From Pleurotus djamor (lineage: Eukaryota > Basidiomycota > Agaricomycetes > Agaricales > Pleurotaceae), in the NCBI GenBank assembly GCA_029747585.1, contig JAPEVF010000009.1:62001-126000 (forward strand): DNA of 64,000 bases, written 5' to 3'. Positions within the stretch are counted from its first letter, which is position 1; every line of letters begins with the position of its first letter. Of the stretch, positions 23,247 through 34,380 are shown in pieces. The translations under genes were made by a program, and so were the position numbers. Under the pieces are notes generated by a model, which had not been told where the DNA came from, did not search any database, and was given only the letters and a program-made list of their open reading frames with translations.

Positions 23247-26200
23247 TTAGTCGGCATTGATAGGCGGAATCGTTTGTTTCCTACCCTTCACTGGCCACAC
23301 TTCCTCCATTGTTGATGCCTCCCAGAGGCGTCCACCTCGTGCAACGAACTTCAGTTGCTGAGTCTGCGAAATGTCCCCATGCAGAATATCTGCGCCAGGT
23401 TGGAATACTAAGAAATCTGCGAGCTTGCCAGGGGTCAGGGTGCCAATGGATTTATGCAGCCCAAGTGTTTCGGCACCGTAAGAAGTGGCAGCTTGTAGCA
23501 CCTGAGACACCAACAATGATAAGCGGGAGACCAGTCAGTATATGCTATGAAGTTTACCTCGTAGTTGCTCAGGCCACCAGCCTTCGCGAAGGACATCTCT
23601 GCGTGGTAGTTGAGCCCAAGAGGAGGTTCGCCATGTGCACCGATATGGGAGCGCAAACCCCTTCGGACCATCTTAGCTACAGACTCAGACGTGTTGAACA
23701 ATGCGTATGCTAGGAGTCAACAATATCTTCAGCGACGGGGAACTGGGAGCAGAGGACAAAGACTGACATTGCAATGGCCGGGAAGTGGACTCGGTCAACT
23801 GTTCCAGAATGTCGTGACGAGTGAATTGTCGCAACCTAGTAAGGCAGTCAACGCGTGTTCAACTTCGAGACATCAACAGTCCGTACTTTGGATCATTGGG
23901 GACATCGACGTGAGCCCAAACGAATTGTTCGCCATGGGCTCCACCGTAGTTGACTATGTGCGTAGGAGTATTACCGGTTCCACTCAAAGCAAAGAGGTTC
24001 AGAACGTCATCATGGAGAACAGGTACTGGAAGGTTATGTTCAACGGTAGTCATGCCTATGGTAGTTGCTTCGTTAACACAATCCTTTGAGGTGAACGTGA
24101 AGTCATAACACACCATCAATGATATAGGTCAGATCCCAATCTTGATTCATTCCTCCTTCGGGTACACAGAGCATACTCAAGTTTCGCGCTTCAAGGAGGA
24201 GTCGCTGTCTCGAAGCCCTGCCGCCGCAGATTGTTCAGTATTCATATATGATGACAGTAACGAGGCAAAATACTGACCTCGACGGAAGATTGTAGTTCTT
24301 GTAAGAGATACTAGACCAACCACCTTCCGCTTTGATTCTAATCAGGGCTGAATGTGCTTCGTCGGTGTCAGCGATGTCTTGATGATATCCCGCAGCGCCA
24401 GCACCGTAGATGATATTTCCAACTGTGAAGATTCTGGGTCCAATCAGCTGCCCGCTCTCAACTCTGAATCGTTCGACAAAGCCGTTTACGTTGTCGGCGC
24501 TAGGGCTGGAAAAGAGAATAGGTTAAGTCATGCATAAAGAAAGAAGGGAGGCGGACTGACTTGTGGAGGGTGGTAATACCATACGCAAGGAATGTCTCCA
24601 ACTCCCATGAAGTAGCTGGATATCGAGAACTGAAACCATCCCAATGGGCGTGAACGTCGATGAAACCAGGAATGAGGAATGCTAAATAGGACAGTGAGTA
24701 CTAGGTAAGCAAAGATTCGTAGAAGAGCAACCCGCACCTCCTTGAGCATCAACAACCGTGGCTCCCGTTGGTACAACCAGGTCTTGCATTAGACCAGCGC
24801 TCTCAATGACACCGCCTCGGGAAACGATTGCACCATTGGGGATGAGATCGGACGAAGCATGTCCACTCTCCATAGTCAACAAAGTAGCGTTGTAGATGAT
24901 CAATACATCAGCGTCGTTGAAAGAGACTTCATTTTGCTGGAAAGCGGTATCAGGCTCTTGGACGCGAATGGTGGAGGTCGTTTTCTTTGACAGGGCTTGT
25001 CGTGAGTCCTCCTTCAACCTAGCGATGTCGGTTGTATGTTCTACGAGGACCTCCTCCCATTGGACGTAACGGTGGAGGCATTCTATGCCGAAGGTGGAGG
25101 AATCGTATTCAATGGCCTTTGCGCACTTCGCTACTTGAGAGAGCTGCATAGAATGCAAGAAAGGACCTATAGTATATAGTGAGCACCATGTCGACAGGGT
25201 ATCAGCTAGGCAATCATACCCAAGAACCAGAACAAAGTCTTTCCGTCTGAACTGAATGAGATGTCATGCCCACCATCCAAACTTAACCTCCCAAGTCCGG
25301 ATGTAGAGTTCCCAGGTTTGGCCCAAAGCTTATCTTCCGCACCGAGCTCTTGACCATTGACTACATGCACATGGTAGAACTCGACGAAGGCCACGTTCTG
25401 TGCGACGTACACTTGGTCTGGTTCTGTAAGGATTTAGACAAGGTTTCGTGACAGAAAGACACAAATCACCTTTACACGGGAACCATGGAGGGAAACAAGG
25501 CGGTGTAGGGTGGTGGTTGATACCAGAGATGGCAATATCAGAAGACATTCTGCCTTCAACGATTGTCCAACGTTTGTACTTTCCCGTTTCGTCGGGACCT
25601 CGAGCGACGTCGATTAGGAACACCTGTGAGCTCTGCTCCACCAACAGCAACTCCTTGCTTGTCGTCGAACTTGACCAAGACCAAGAAGGGAATAGTGATT
25701 TAGGCTCTTCAGGTGTTACCCAGCGCACTTTGATCACCTCTTCCTCGTCTAGCTCCAAGTTATCGGTGATAAACCGAGTATGGGTAACTTCAATATCGCC
25801 ACCTGAACATTCTTCGGAGTGAGGCATGTTGATGTCGGCGACATATATACCGGGATTGCCTGTAGCGACGATGTTTCCTGTAAGGATGCCGCCGCCGGTC
25901 TTCACGAACGCCAAGTGACGCGATGCAGAGGGGGCAGACACAGCTGGGGAGTAGTAGCGACCCATGGGCAACCCCGTCACTTCATAAGCACAATCACCCT
26001 GGAGATCGGCAATCTCGAAGGTAGAAAACGATACATCTGACCATCGTCCATGAATAACGAGTGCGTCAAGCCCAGGAATGAAAGAGGGTGAATAGTATGG
26101 GAACTCCGGTTGCAGGACAGGAACCTTGCGTGGTTTAGAGGCCGCCGAAATGCCCGGTTCGTGGGTATAGGATACTCCAGCGGCTTGGAATACGACTCGT

Positions 26201-27995
26201 TTCCCGTGCTGGTCGACCTTCAGCTCCTTCATGGCTCGCACACGAGTGGTTGTCTGCGTCTCAAGCCCAACCAAGTCCAAACCCTCTATGATCCCCTTCT
26301 TTCCATCATTGGTATCAGCTACCAACGTTTCGCTGACGCGTTTCTCGACTGTTGCTTTGAACGGAATGATTCGGGGAGGGTTGGAAGGGTGCTTGACGCG
26401 TTCACCGCGAGCAATCTTTGCTAGAGGGATGTACCAGATCTGGCCGGCACCCCATATAATTACAGCTTCCTCCGCTGCCGAAGAGGGTGTGAAGGCGAAA
26501 GATGGGTAGGTACCCATGGGGGCAGACACCGTCGTTAAGTCGTATGTTAATCCGTCAAATACATAATTAATCGTTCCAGTCGTAAGATCTCTGGCAAAAG
26601 TGTGTTCAACTACCATTGAGTCTCTATGGAACAGTGAATGACTCACTTCAGCACCAACACGCTCTTATCACGAACCCTCCTGATGAAAGCAAGCGTCTTG
26701 CCATCTCGAGACAATTCAGGGCGACTCGCACCACCGGGAGACGCGCTGACGATCGTTTTCGTTGCTTTGGTCGTAAGGTTGTAGGAAAAGATGGCGTATA
26801 TGCCCTTGTGTACGTCTGGAAGAGAGGCATTTCAGCTGCATTGATGATAGATGTAAATAGCATTGACAAACCTTTACTGTACTCGAATGCTCCACTTCCT
26901 TCGTCCGCCACATTCTTCGAGTAAATAAGCGTGTCATGGCCATGCCATATCGCTTGTTCAGAACCAATTTGCTGGTCGCCATAGTCAGAGGCAGCGTCCC
27001 ACCCAGGAGGGAGCGTTCGCCCAACGCGACGCGTGCCCGACTCCACAGGAATATGAGAGTCGTCGGACGGTAACGCGTATTCCCAACTTTCTCCAGCACC
27101 AAGACTCCGACTGGACGTATACCATTTGGTCGCAATGACTTTGGTCCCAGAAGGATGGAAGCGAGGGTCTGAAACCCAGCGGTACGTTTCGTTCGTGACA
27201 CGACGGGCTGGAAAGAATCATATCAGACCTGGAGGAATCGAAACGTTAGTGCGCACCTGCAAATCTCCCTTCCCGAATCAGTCGTCTATCTCGCCTCTCT
27301 GACGTTTCGCGCACTCGTTCCGCTAAAAGTGTCTCGTCCTCATGCTGAAAGTCAAGGGCATTGACCAGCTCCGGGCGTGCACGACTTGGGATGGTGGGTC
27401 TCAGGTCCATGTCCTCACATCCTGTCCAACTAGTTACCCATATATTCTCCACCCCGAGACCAGCGTCGCTCCTCCAGGCTAACCTCGTACCATCCGGAGA
27501 GAAATGAGGATCAGAGTCGAACGGAACGCCTCGTAGGATCGGCACAGCCCGTGTAACGTCGAAGGAACCAGAGAGATATGAAGAGGCCGGGAGACAATAC
27601 AGGTCACCCACCATGTCGAATACTATGTCCCCCGTTACCGGATGTACATCCAAACGCAGCCATGTACCCTCAGTCACGTCGTATTCGAGTGCTCGTTTGT
27701 ACGGGTAATCTGTAGAGATATCCCAAGGCATAGGTTGCCGGTACGGCCATACGTTGTCCTTCCATTCCTCGGAAGGAGCATCGCTTTGTACATGCACATT
27801 TGCGTGGCTATGGGTTCTGAATTCGGCCTTTGTTCGATGTGAGGCAGGGCGACTGAGGAAAGGTAGGACGAGGAGAGATGAGGAGATGAAGATACTCAGC
27901 CCAACGCTGGTAGCAATGAGCAAGCGGTTTCGCGCTAGAGTGTGTGTGCGCCTCGAGGGCGGCTGACTAGGCCGCTTTTCAGAACGGTACGCCAT
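23247..27995 (-). CDS. membrane-anchored TolB-propeller / amidohydrolase fusion
   Basis: A large gene (over 1,200 aa, several short introns) starts at the ATG at 27995. The N-terminus is basic, then one hydrophobic helix (LLIATSVGLSIFISSSLLVL), so it is predicted to be a type II membrane protein. Next come Tricorn/TolB-like propeller blades (VHPVTGDIVFDMVGDLYCL, DPHFSPDGTRLAWRSD and further blades to about 25400). The C-terminal half is a metal-dependent amidohydrolase. It has LIYNATLLTMESG-like strands, the HxH metal motif in PGFIDVHAHWDGF near 24650, and the terminal KSIGTLTPGKLADFLVF barrel strand. Propeller-amidohydrolase fusions are known in bacteria and fungi, often annotated as imidazolonepropionase-like; the substrate is unknown. 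It could be peptidase-like rather than a classical hydrolase. Some intron ends are unresolved. Confidence 0.85.
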
Positions 27996-28042
27996 TGAAT
28001 ATTGAATGGTGGTACAACTTCAGAAATGTGTAACGCCGTGTG

Positions 28043-28068
28043 GTGTGAACGCATTGAACCGTTCACAC
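28043..28068. repeat. 8-bp perfect inverted repeat upstream of the amidohydrolase gene
   Basis: The arms are GTGTGAAC (28043-28050) and GTTCACAC (28061-28068) with a 10-nt spacer, followed by CGCGTTGTG. It lies 48-73 bp upstream of the ATG at 27995. It could be a dimeric transcription-factor site or an RNA hairpin in the leader. Confidence 0.5.
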
Positions 28069-28183
28069 GCGTTGTGAGGCTCGGAGATACGGTCACAGGA
28101 TCGCAATCCTCAATGTCGCTCATCTGATATCACCATACGCGCATTCGGGGATTCACTAGACTCAGATTCCTACGATACGACTA

Positions 28184-29155
28184 CTAGGCTGACTGCTCAG
28201 AGACGCTCTCGGTCACCTCCGGAACCCCTTCTCGCCAAGTTATACCTGAAAATGCAGCAGCCTCCATGGCGATTTGTCTGACAGCTTTCACCTCTTCCAG
28301 AGAAGCACCCTGTCTCCGTGCACCCGCGAGATGCCAATTGATTTGCTTGGGTGTGTCATTGGCGATGATACTGGTGACCAAAACGTATGATGTCTCGATG
28401 GGAGACAGGACAGAATGATGCCCATACACGACTCCGTAGCCGATGGTCCGGGAAAACCAGCCTGATGAACGCGGTCTCAGCTCAACGAAAGCATCACAAA
28501 ATACTATCCAATAATTACCGAGGTCAGGATAGATGGTGTCCAAGAGGCTTTGAACAGGTCCAGATGTTTCTCCGTATATGTTTTCAAAATTCTGGCGACC
28601 ACTTGAAGAGTAGTCTGCCAGAGAAAGTGAGGTATCTCTGAGTAACTTCGTGAGTATGATAACATTGTGGCGGGCTGCCAACGGGACTTACCTGGATAGT
28701 GTTCCGATACTTTCGCTGATAGCTTTCGGGGTGATATCATTGAGAGCAATCAAACTATTGATAGCCTAACAGAGATTTGACGCGTCAGTCCTTTGAACTT
28801 CAAGCTTCATAAACCAGATCGTCAACCCACGTGCCTTTGGATAACCACTGGTAAGGCCTGCCTTAAATAAAGCATCCCGCAGCCTTCTTACGAGGAGGGT
28901 GTGATCATCTTGCGAGTTCAATTCTTCGCTGACGAACTTGTACACTTCTGCGACATGCTCTGGTCTATTGCTCGCGCTGAACGCGACTGACGCAACGATG
29001 TACCATGGATTGTCCAACACTTCAAACAGTATTCAGCGCACTTTCTTTGTATTTTCGGCGATTTGTAGCGTACCAAGACTTCGATGAGGTGCTTTCTCGG
29101 GAAATGGGTATAGTGACTTGAGGTGTTGGAGGAGGTTTCGAATTTGCTGAGACAT
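28184..29155 (-). CDS. AhpD/CMD-like (carboxymuconolactone decarboxylase fold) protein
   Basis: The spliced gene starts at MSQQIRNLLQHLKSLYPFPE (ATG at 29155; first exon to 29074). It continues with LDNPWYIVASVAFSASNRP, then NSLIALNDITPKAISESI and RDTSLSLADYSSSGRQNF. It ends with INWHLAGARRQGASLEEVKA and AAAFSGITW. The H-x3-A-x3-Ga-s-x-EEV pattern is that of the CMD/AhpD helical fold. The CxxC redox pair of true AhpD is not seen, so peroxidase activity is doubtful. Fungal relatives are often annotated only as AhpD-like. It diverges from THI6, with just 62 bp between the start codons. Confidence 0.65.
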
Positions 29156-29217
29156 CTGATTTTTGGAGCTTGGAGATGCTCACAGTGGCTGTGCAAACCA
29201 AAGGGGTCTTTTCGCCC
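29156..29217. promoter_or_regulatory. 62-bp divergent spacer between AhpD-like gene and THI6
   Basis: The two ATGs (29155 minus, 29218 plus) are separated by 62 bp. The promoters must therefore overlap each other, and probably each other's first exons. No TATA box or clear dyad is seen. Confidence 0.5.
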
Positions 29218-31335
29218 ATGGTCAATCCTGTCAACTTAGACTACCGCCTCTATCTCGTCACTGGTCGGGATTTACTTCCCCCAGGAAAGGTATCCGTACA
29301 TTTAATGCTGGTAGAGCCGCCCCCTTGACCTGTTTAGGACTACTACGAATCTCTTGAAGAGGTATCCATTTTATCATATCACTCAACCTGATACTACGGT
29401 GCTGATGCGACATTGACAGTCCATCCAAGGGGGCGTTACATTGGTCCAGCTCAGGGAGAAAAATACGGAAACCAAAGAAGTGAATCCCCTCTGTGTACAC
29501 ATCTATGAACTCATGACTCATGATTGACGATCTGGATCAGTTCCTCGAGGTCGCTACAAAGTCCAAAGCAATCTGCGATAAATATGGAGTTCCGTTGATC
29601 ATCAATGATCGACTCGACATTGCTCTCGCCGTAGGGGCCGCTGGTGTCCATGTCGGCCAAACCGATATGCCTGTGGATGTGCTGAGGAAGTTCTTGCCCC
29701 CTGGAACTATCGTTGGAGTATCCTGCCATAACGTTGACGATGTGGTCGCAGCAGTCAAAGACGGCGTTGATTACATCGGTGTTGGTCCCGTGTGGGCAAC
29801 CCAAACCAAGAAAGTTACCTCCCCATTGGTTGGTGTTCGAGGAGTCGGAGCGATGTTGGACGCGCTGCAAGATACCAACGTCAAGGCCGTAATCATAGGT
29901 CACTCCACAATAACCTGTCGTTGTTGTCTTGCTGAATTTTAAATAGGTGGAATAAAGTCTGCGAACCTTCTACGCACCTTACATGGCTCCGTATCACCTC
30001 TCGGGCGTGCAGTAGACGGTATCGCCGTCGTCTCACAGATCATGGCGTCCCCGAAGCCTGCTGAAGCCGCTACAAAACTAACCGATACATTCACAAACTT
30101 CACAAGGCATCTTCAGTCTGAACTCTCGTCGCCACTTCAGTCGCCCACCTCTACGGATGGCCTTGAAAAAGTGTGCGCTCTCCTTGAGCAAATCAAGAAG
30201 ATCTCCCCCCTCGTACATCAGGCATGTACCTTTACGCGATGCTTTCGTCCCCCTTGCCACTGATGAACAGATGACAAACACGGTAGTTGCAACTCAATCT
30301 GCCAACATCACACTTGCGCTCGGTGCAAGCCCGTTGATGGCTACTTCCGTGCATGAAATGGAGGATTTATCCAAGCTACCCGGTGCCCTTTTGGTGAACA
30401 TTGGTACCCTTGTCGATGACACAAGACGGGGGATGTTGGCGGCTGGTGAATCACTTCCATTTACTCTCTCTCTCTCTATCACAGCTGAGTATTTTCAAGG
30501 GATTCACGCCAACGCCAACGGAAAACCTGTTGTGTTAGATCCAGTCGGGGTCGGAGCCTCGCAATATCGAAAGGATGCTGTTAAAGGTCTGTTCATTATA
30601 CGATCGCACGAATACCCATATGTTGAAATCGAAAACCAGAATTCCTCAATGCTTGGCAAGCGACTGTCATCAAGGGCAACGCTGGGGAATTAGCAGCGTT
30701 ATCTGGTACCTCTGAGGTATACCAGTCCTCGTTCGTCTTAGCAATACTATACACGCATAAATCTGATAATGTAGGTTGCCTCGAAAGGCGTTGACTCCGT
30801 TGGTGCTGGATTCAAGGATCCTGTAACCTTTGTCCGGAATCTCGCAAAGAAGGAACGTGAGTACCTCAGCTACTCGATGACTGCTACCTTGATGTTAAAG
30901 ACGTTCTGTCCCTAGGCTGCATCGTCGCTTTGACGGGAAAAGTTGATTATGTATCTGATGGCCGCTCTGTCGCGATTTTAGAGAACGGACATGAAATATT
31001 GGGCCATGTCACTGGATCTGGGTGCATCGTCGGCAGTTGTATCGCAAGCTTCTGTGCTGCTCAAGCCTCTTTATCCCCAAGCTCCGACTCAAAGCAGACC
31101 CTCGTTGACAAGGATATGTTATTCGCTGCGATTGGAGGGTCAGTGTATCTTCTATCATCGCTAAGTATTCTCTTTGACGCATCTTAGAATCTCTGTCATC
31201 AATATCGCCGCGGAATTGGCTATGAAGCGAGGCAGTGTTCACGGGAATGGGACGTTTCTCCCTTCTCTCATCGACTCCTTATACTCCTTAACACCTTCGG
31301 ACATTGAGGAGCGCCTCAAATTGACCATCGTGTAA
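29218..31335 (+). CDS. THI6: bifunctional thiamine-phosphate synthase / hydroxyethylthiazole kinase
   Basis: The gene starts MVNPVNLDYRLYLVTGRDLL and is built from about ten exons (29218-29289, 29338-29361, 29420-29479, 29541-29899 and on). The N-terminal domain is thiamine-phosphate pyrophosphorylase: GGVTLVQLREKN, PLIINDRLDIALAVGAAGVH, VGQTDMP, GVSCHNVDDV and YIGVGPVWATQTK. The C-terminal domain is hydroxyethylthiazole kinase: NTVVATQSANITLALGASP, VVLDPVGVGAS, IKGNAGELAALSG and the catalytic-Cys loop HVTGSGCIVGSCIASF. It ends ERLKLTIV. Together the domains phosphorylate HET and couple it to HMP-PP, giving thiamine monophosphate in the cytosol. One intron (30222-30270) is GC-AG. Confidence 0.95.
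30222..30270 (+). other. GC-AG intron in THI6
   Basis: The junction ATCAG|GCATGT...AACAG|ATGAC joins PLVHQ to MTNTVVATQSAN, the expected start of the kinase domain. Reading through gives a TGA within 18 codons. The length is 49 nt. Confidence 0.8.
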
Positions 31336-31772
31336 TAAAAGCACCATCAATTGACACGATGACGAAGTACTATCTGCCTCTCTGGCTACCACCGGCTTCG
31401 TAGAAACACTCTTCACAAACATTGGATGGCTAGACGACTCATGATGGCCATCTAAAATCCTCGCGAGATTGACACCTCCTTCGTGGCGTATGCGGAATAC
31501 TCCTGTTCGTTATAAGTGAGCTCAAATTGACAACTAACACGATATCACATACATCTGATCCACTCCCAGTGTTTAAATGGGCAACATGTTGGAATCCTGC
31601 AAGTCGGCTGGCTTCAACGATGACCCATCATACATTGATAATTCATGCTTACTGAACTTCATTGGGAATGCCTTTGGGTCCCTAGTTTTGAAGACTGAAC
31701 AAGCTTTGATAGGCAATGTACTACCACTGGCCTACACAAGGTCTTCGTCGAAAAACTACAGTGGCGGCGAAA
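31336..31772. other. intergenic, 3' sides of THI6 and the next gene
   Basis: No gene is recognised. A possible last mini-exon of the next (minus) gene lies near 31720-31725; see that entry. Confidence 0.4.
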
Positions 31773-32441
31773 TCATTTGCGACGTACGTTTGATTGGCAT
31801 TGGATATAAAAGCCCACTCCGTTGGTATTGTACCCAGTGAACCCAGTTTGCTTCGCCCTCGTCAATGCATAATCTTCGTGGTACTTCGCGTTGAAGGTTG
31901 TGAATTCCTGTGCTTGGTTCTTCAGCATCGGAAAAATCTCGCTGTAGTCAATCGTATCTGGTGCCGGCTTGATCAGCTCAATAATGCGAAGAACGTGGAA
32001 TCGGTCCACACATTTCCATGTGTCACCATCTTGAACGCCTGAGCCTGTGCTTGGTTGTTGTACTGTCCCATCTGCGGAGCTTGACTCCGGCCAAACGACA
32101 AGCTGCCTCTCGTAAGTGTTCTTTCCTACATATAAAGAACCACGATGGACGAGGACGAATATAATCGACCCTGATTTGGCGGAGAAGTTGGGGTCTTCTG
32201 GTGGCAGACTTCCAGCGCAATACTTGTAGACATCGATGTTCCAAGTGATCGAACCGGCATCAGAGTTTCCTCCGTGCTGGGCCCCAGACCATTCTAGACG
32301 TTGGTTATTGAAGATATTGATGGTCTCGCTGCGTCTCATAGTCAATAGATAGTTGACACTTCAGACGAATCAAGCGTACCTGCTGAAGAAGGTTACATCA
32401 CCGGGGGGTACGAGTTGAATCTCGACTGATTTGGGGGGCAT
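31773..32441 (-). CDS. uncharacterised protein, about 207 aa
   Basis: Two exons (32441-32380 and 32334-31773) join in frame. The N-terminus is MPPKSVEIQLVPPGDVTFFS, followed by RRSETINIFNNQRLEWSGAQ. The middle has SIIFVLVHRGSLYVGKNTYE, and the C-terminal part reads FNAKYHEDYALTRAKQTGF. No signal peptide, membrane helix or known domain is recognised; the mix of strands suggests a compact globular protein. The terminal TGA at 31773 is one option. A GTACGT donor just before it could instead splice to a TGG-TAG end about 45 bp further, giving a C-terminus of QCQSNW. It is convergent with THI6. Confidence 0.6.
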
Positions 32442-32978
32442 TTTGATCGTTTCAGCAGTGAAGCTTCTGGACGCATTCCCTCGTCGTATGGCTGCTTTAA
32501 TAGCTTTCCCAGCTCCAGCTAGGCCAGTAGCTGGGGCTCAGGTTATGGCAGGGGTTAGTGCCAAATGCGAAGAACTCTTCCACGAAGCCCTTGAGTGCTT
32601 TGTTTTTTCCAGAACCTTCTCTAGGCTCAAAGCTCGCGTCTCCACAACGTGCATGCTGCGAGTGACGTTAATTCTTCGGTTCGCACCCTCGGAAGAACTA
32701 AGAACATCGAATGAACGGCGCCGACTACGAGATGAACACATGAGAATTGCCGACGACACGGAGGTCGTGAGATTGTACAAATAGAGATGTGATTTATCGT
32801 CAAAGTGGCGATCAACGACCGAACAGAAGGCGAATAGAGCTATGATACATGATACGTGAGAGATATAATACCGAGACGAATGGATCAACCGCCGGTTCAT
32901 TGCATACGAAGATGGTGTCTCTGAGCAAAGCTAAGCCAGTTCGAAATCAGGGCCGGTTCGCGAAAGAGATCAACTGAC
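32442..32978. other. intergenic, nothing recognised
   Basis: Short frames are present on both strands without family signal. Confidence 0.5.
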
Positions 32979-34307
32979 TCACNGGCTTTGGTCACNGTAA
33001 TGGNATGGACTGCGTTGCGCATNNGTGNGNGNGTTCAGAAGGANGANAGCGTGAAGNGCGAAGGCTTCGTCAGNNTNGGTGACGNNGTTTGCGNAGTNAT
33101 GCTNCGAGAGGNNTGTTTNTGGACGTTCATCGNNNGGAGGTTGAGCTACAGTCGNGTTCGAAGGNAAANCAGGTGGTGGTGGCTGCCTAGAAGGNNTATG
33201 GTGCTGNTAGTANTNGCGGACTCCNGGAANAGCACATTCTTGGCTTGCGTTNCTNCGNTGGGCTNGNCTGCGGTGNAGTGANGGNNCNGTNGANGTNCCC
33301 TCTGANGCNGANCGCTTGAGACGGAAGGCATCNTTNAGGNCGCCNTTTTCACATGANACAGTGGATAGNGGGGAGGANNCAGGGGCNGANTGNAGTCGTC
33401 GTCGTCCTGGATTNTCGTATCGGACNTTCGGATTCATAGCCANCTTAACCTTNGGNTGTTCNTCGTGGTGGCANACATTNGCGTGGGTGTANTGGTCCTC
33501 CTCGTAACGGCGNTTCTCCATNAGACGTTGACGGCGTTTATTCGATGCGTCGATACGGAATTCTTCTTGGAAGTATCGATTTGCNGCCTCGGCCATCGAA
33601 GATGAGACTTTGTAAGTTCCTTCACAGTAGAATCCTCCAGGGACGCCTTGACAGACATAGACACCTTTGGCCACNTGAGGAGAGTTCGGATACCAGCAGT
33701 CAGGTTGATTNCATTTATGATGGAGAGGAGAAGGCCAAGATTTCGGGTAGTGAGTGGCGGGTTCGGACTTTCTGCTAGCTTNGGTATGGTNAGAAGATAA
33801 ANATGCGAGGGTGNATGAGAGGGNTCAACNCACAGAAAAGGCTGCGTAGNATGGACATAGCGAGTCGTCGTTCAGGCCGGCTGATAGAAGGGAGAGGAAA
33901 GAGTGTGTGGGGATTATNTTGAGAGGCTCATACNCACAAGCTATGCCTTTATAGGATGCGCCGGGAAAGTGGGCAAAGGCCACAGCGGCCAGATCCGGAG
34001 TGGCTTGAGAACAAAGCGAAGTGTAGTGAGATCTCTTAGGCCGACGACAATCACCTTTCGTTGCCACAATATGCCATTGACTCTGAGCGTAGCCGCAGTG
34101 CAACGTGCCATCGNNNNNNNNNNAGCCCTTTGTGGCAAGCCGCGGGTTCTGAAGTAGNCAAGGTTGAACTTGGCGGTAAAGGTNTGGAGCCAAGCCNGGG
34201 CCTGAGCGCCTAGCGTCGAATCCAGGCGCTTGCATNCNTGTGGGAAATCGATTACATAAGCCGTGTCGCACTTNGGACTTGGGATTTTCGTAGCGCTCAT
34301 TCCCCAC
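32979..34307 (-). CDS. uncharacterised gene in N-rich sequence (tentative model)
   Basis: A coding-like frame runs from about 33780 to a TGA at 32979. It has an unusual Cys/Trp/Pro segment (KCNQPDCWYPNSP, then VAKGVYVCQGVPGGFYCEG), a charged helix (RYFQEEFRIDASNKRRQR) and a His/Cys end (DHYTHANVCHH-like, with Ns). An upstream frame, 34307 to about 33832, could be its first exon. That frame contains HIVATKGDCRRPKRSHYTS and ends near an ambiguous GTGNGT donor. I do not recognise a family. At least 60 single Ns and a 10-N gap make the exact protein and the joining of the two parts uncertain. Confidence 0.35.
34114..34123. other. 10-N assembly gap
   Basis: A run of exactly ten Ns, probably a sized or placeholder gap inside the tentative minus-strand gene. 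Confidence 0.9.
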
Positions 34308-34380
34308 AACGCCTTCAAACGACCCAGCTACCTAGGAGGCTTCATTTTGAAGGTGAGCGACGGTCGCATGCGCGTAGACA

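Noticed and set aside
29140..29419. TPP-riboswitch-like pieces near THI6: CTGAGA at about 29147 and AACCTGAT at about 29384
   Set aside because: The conserved part after AACCTGAT does not match the TPP consensus and the two pieces are about 240 bp apart, one inside the neighbouring gene's coding exon.
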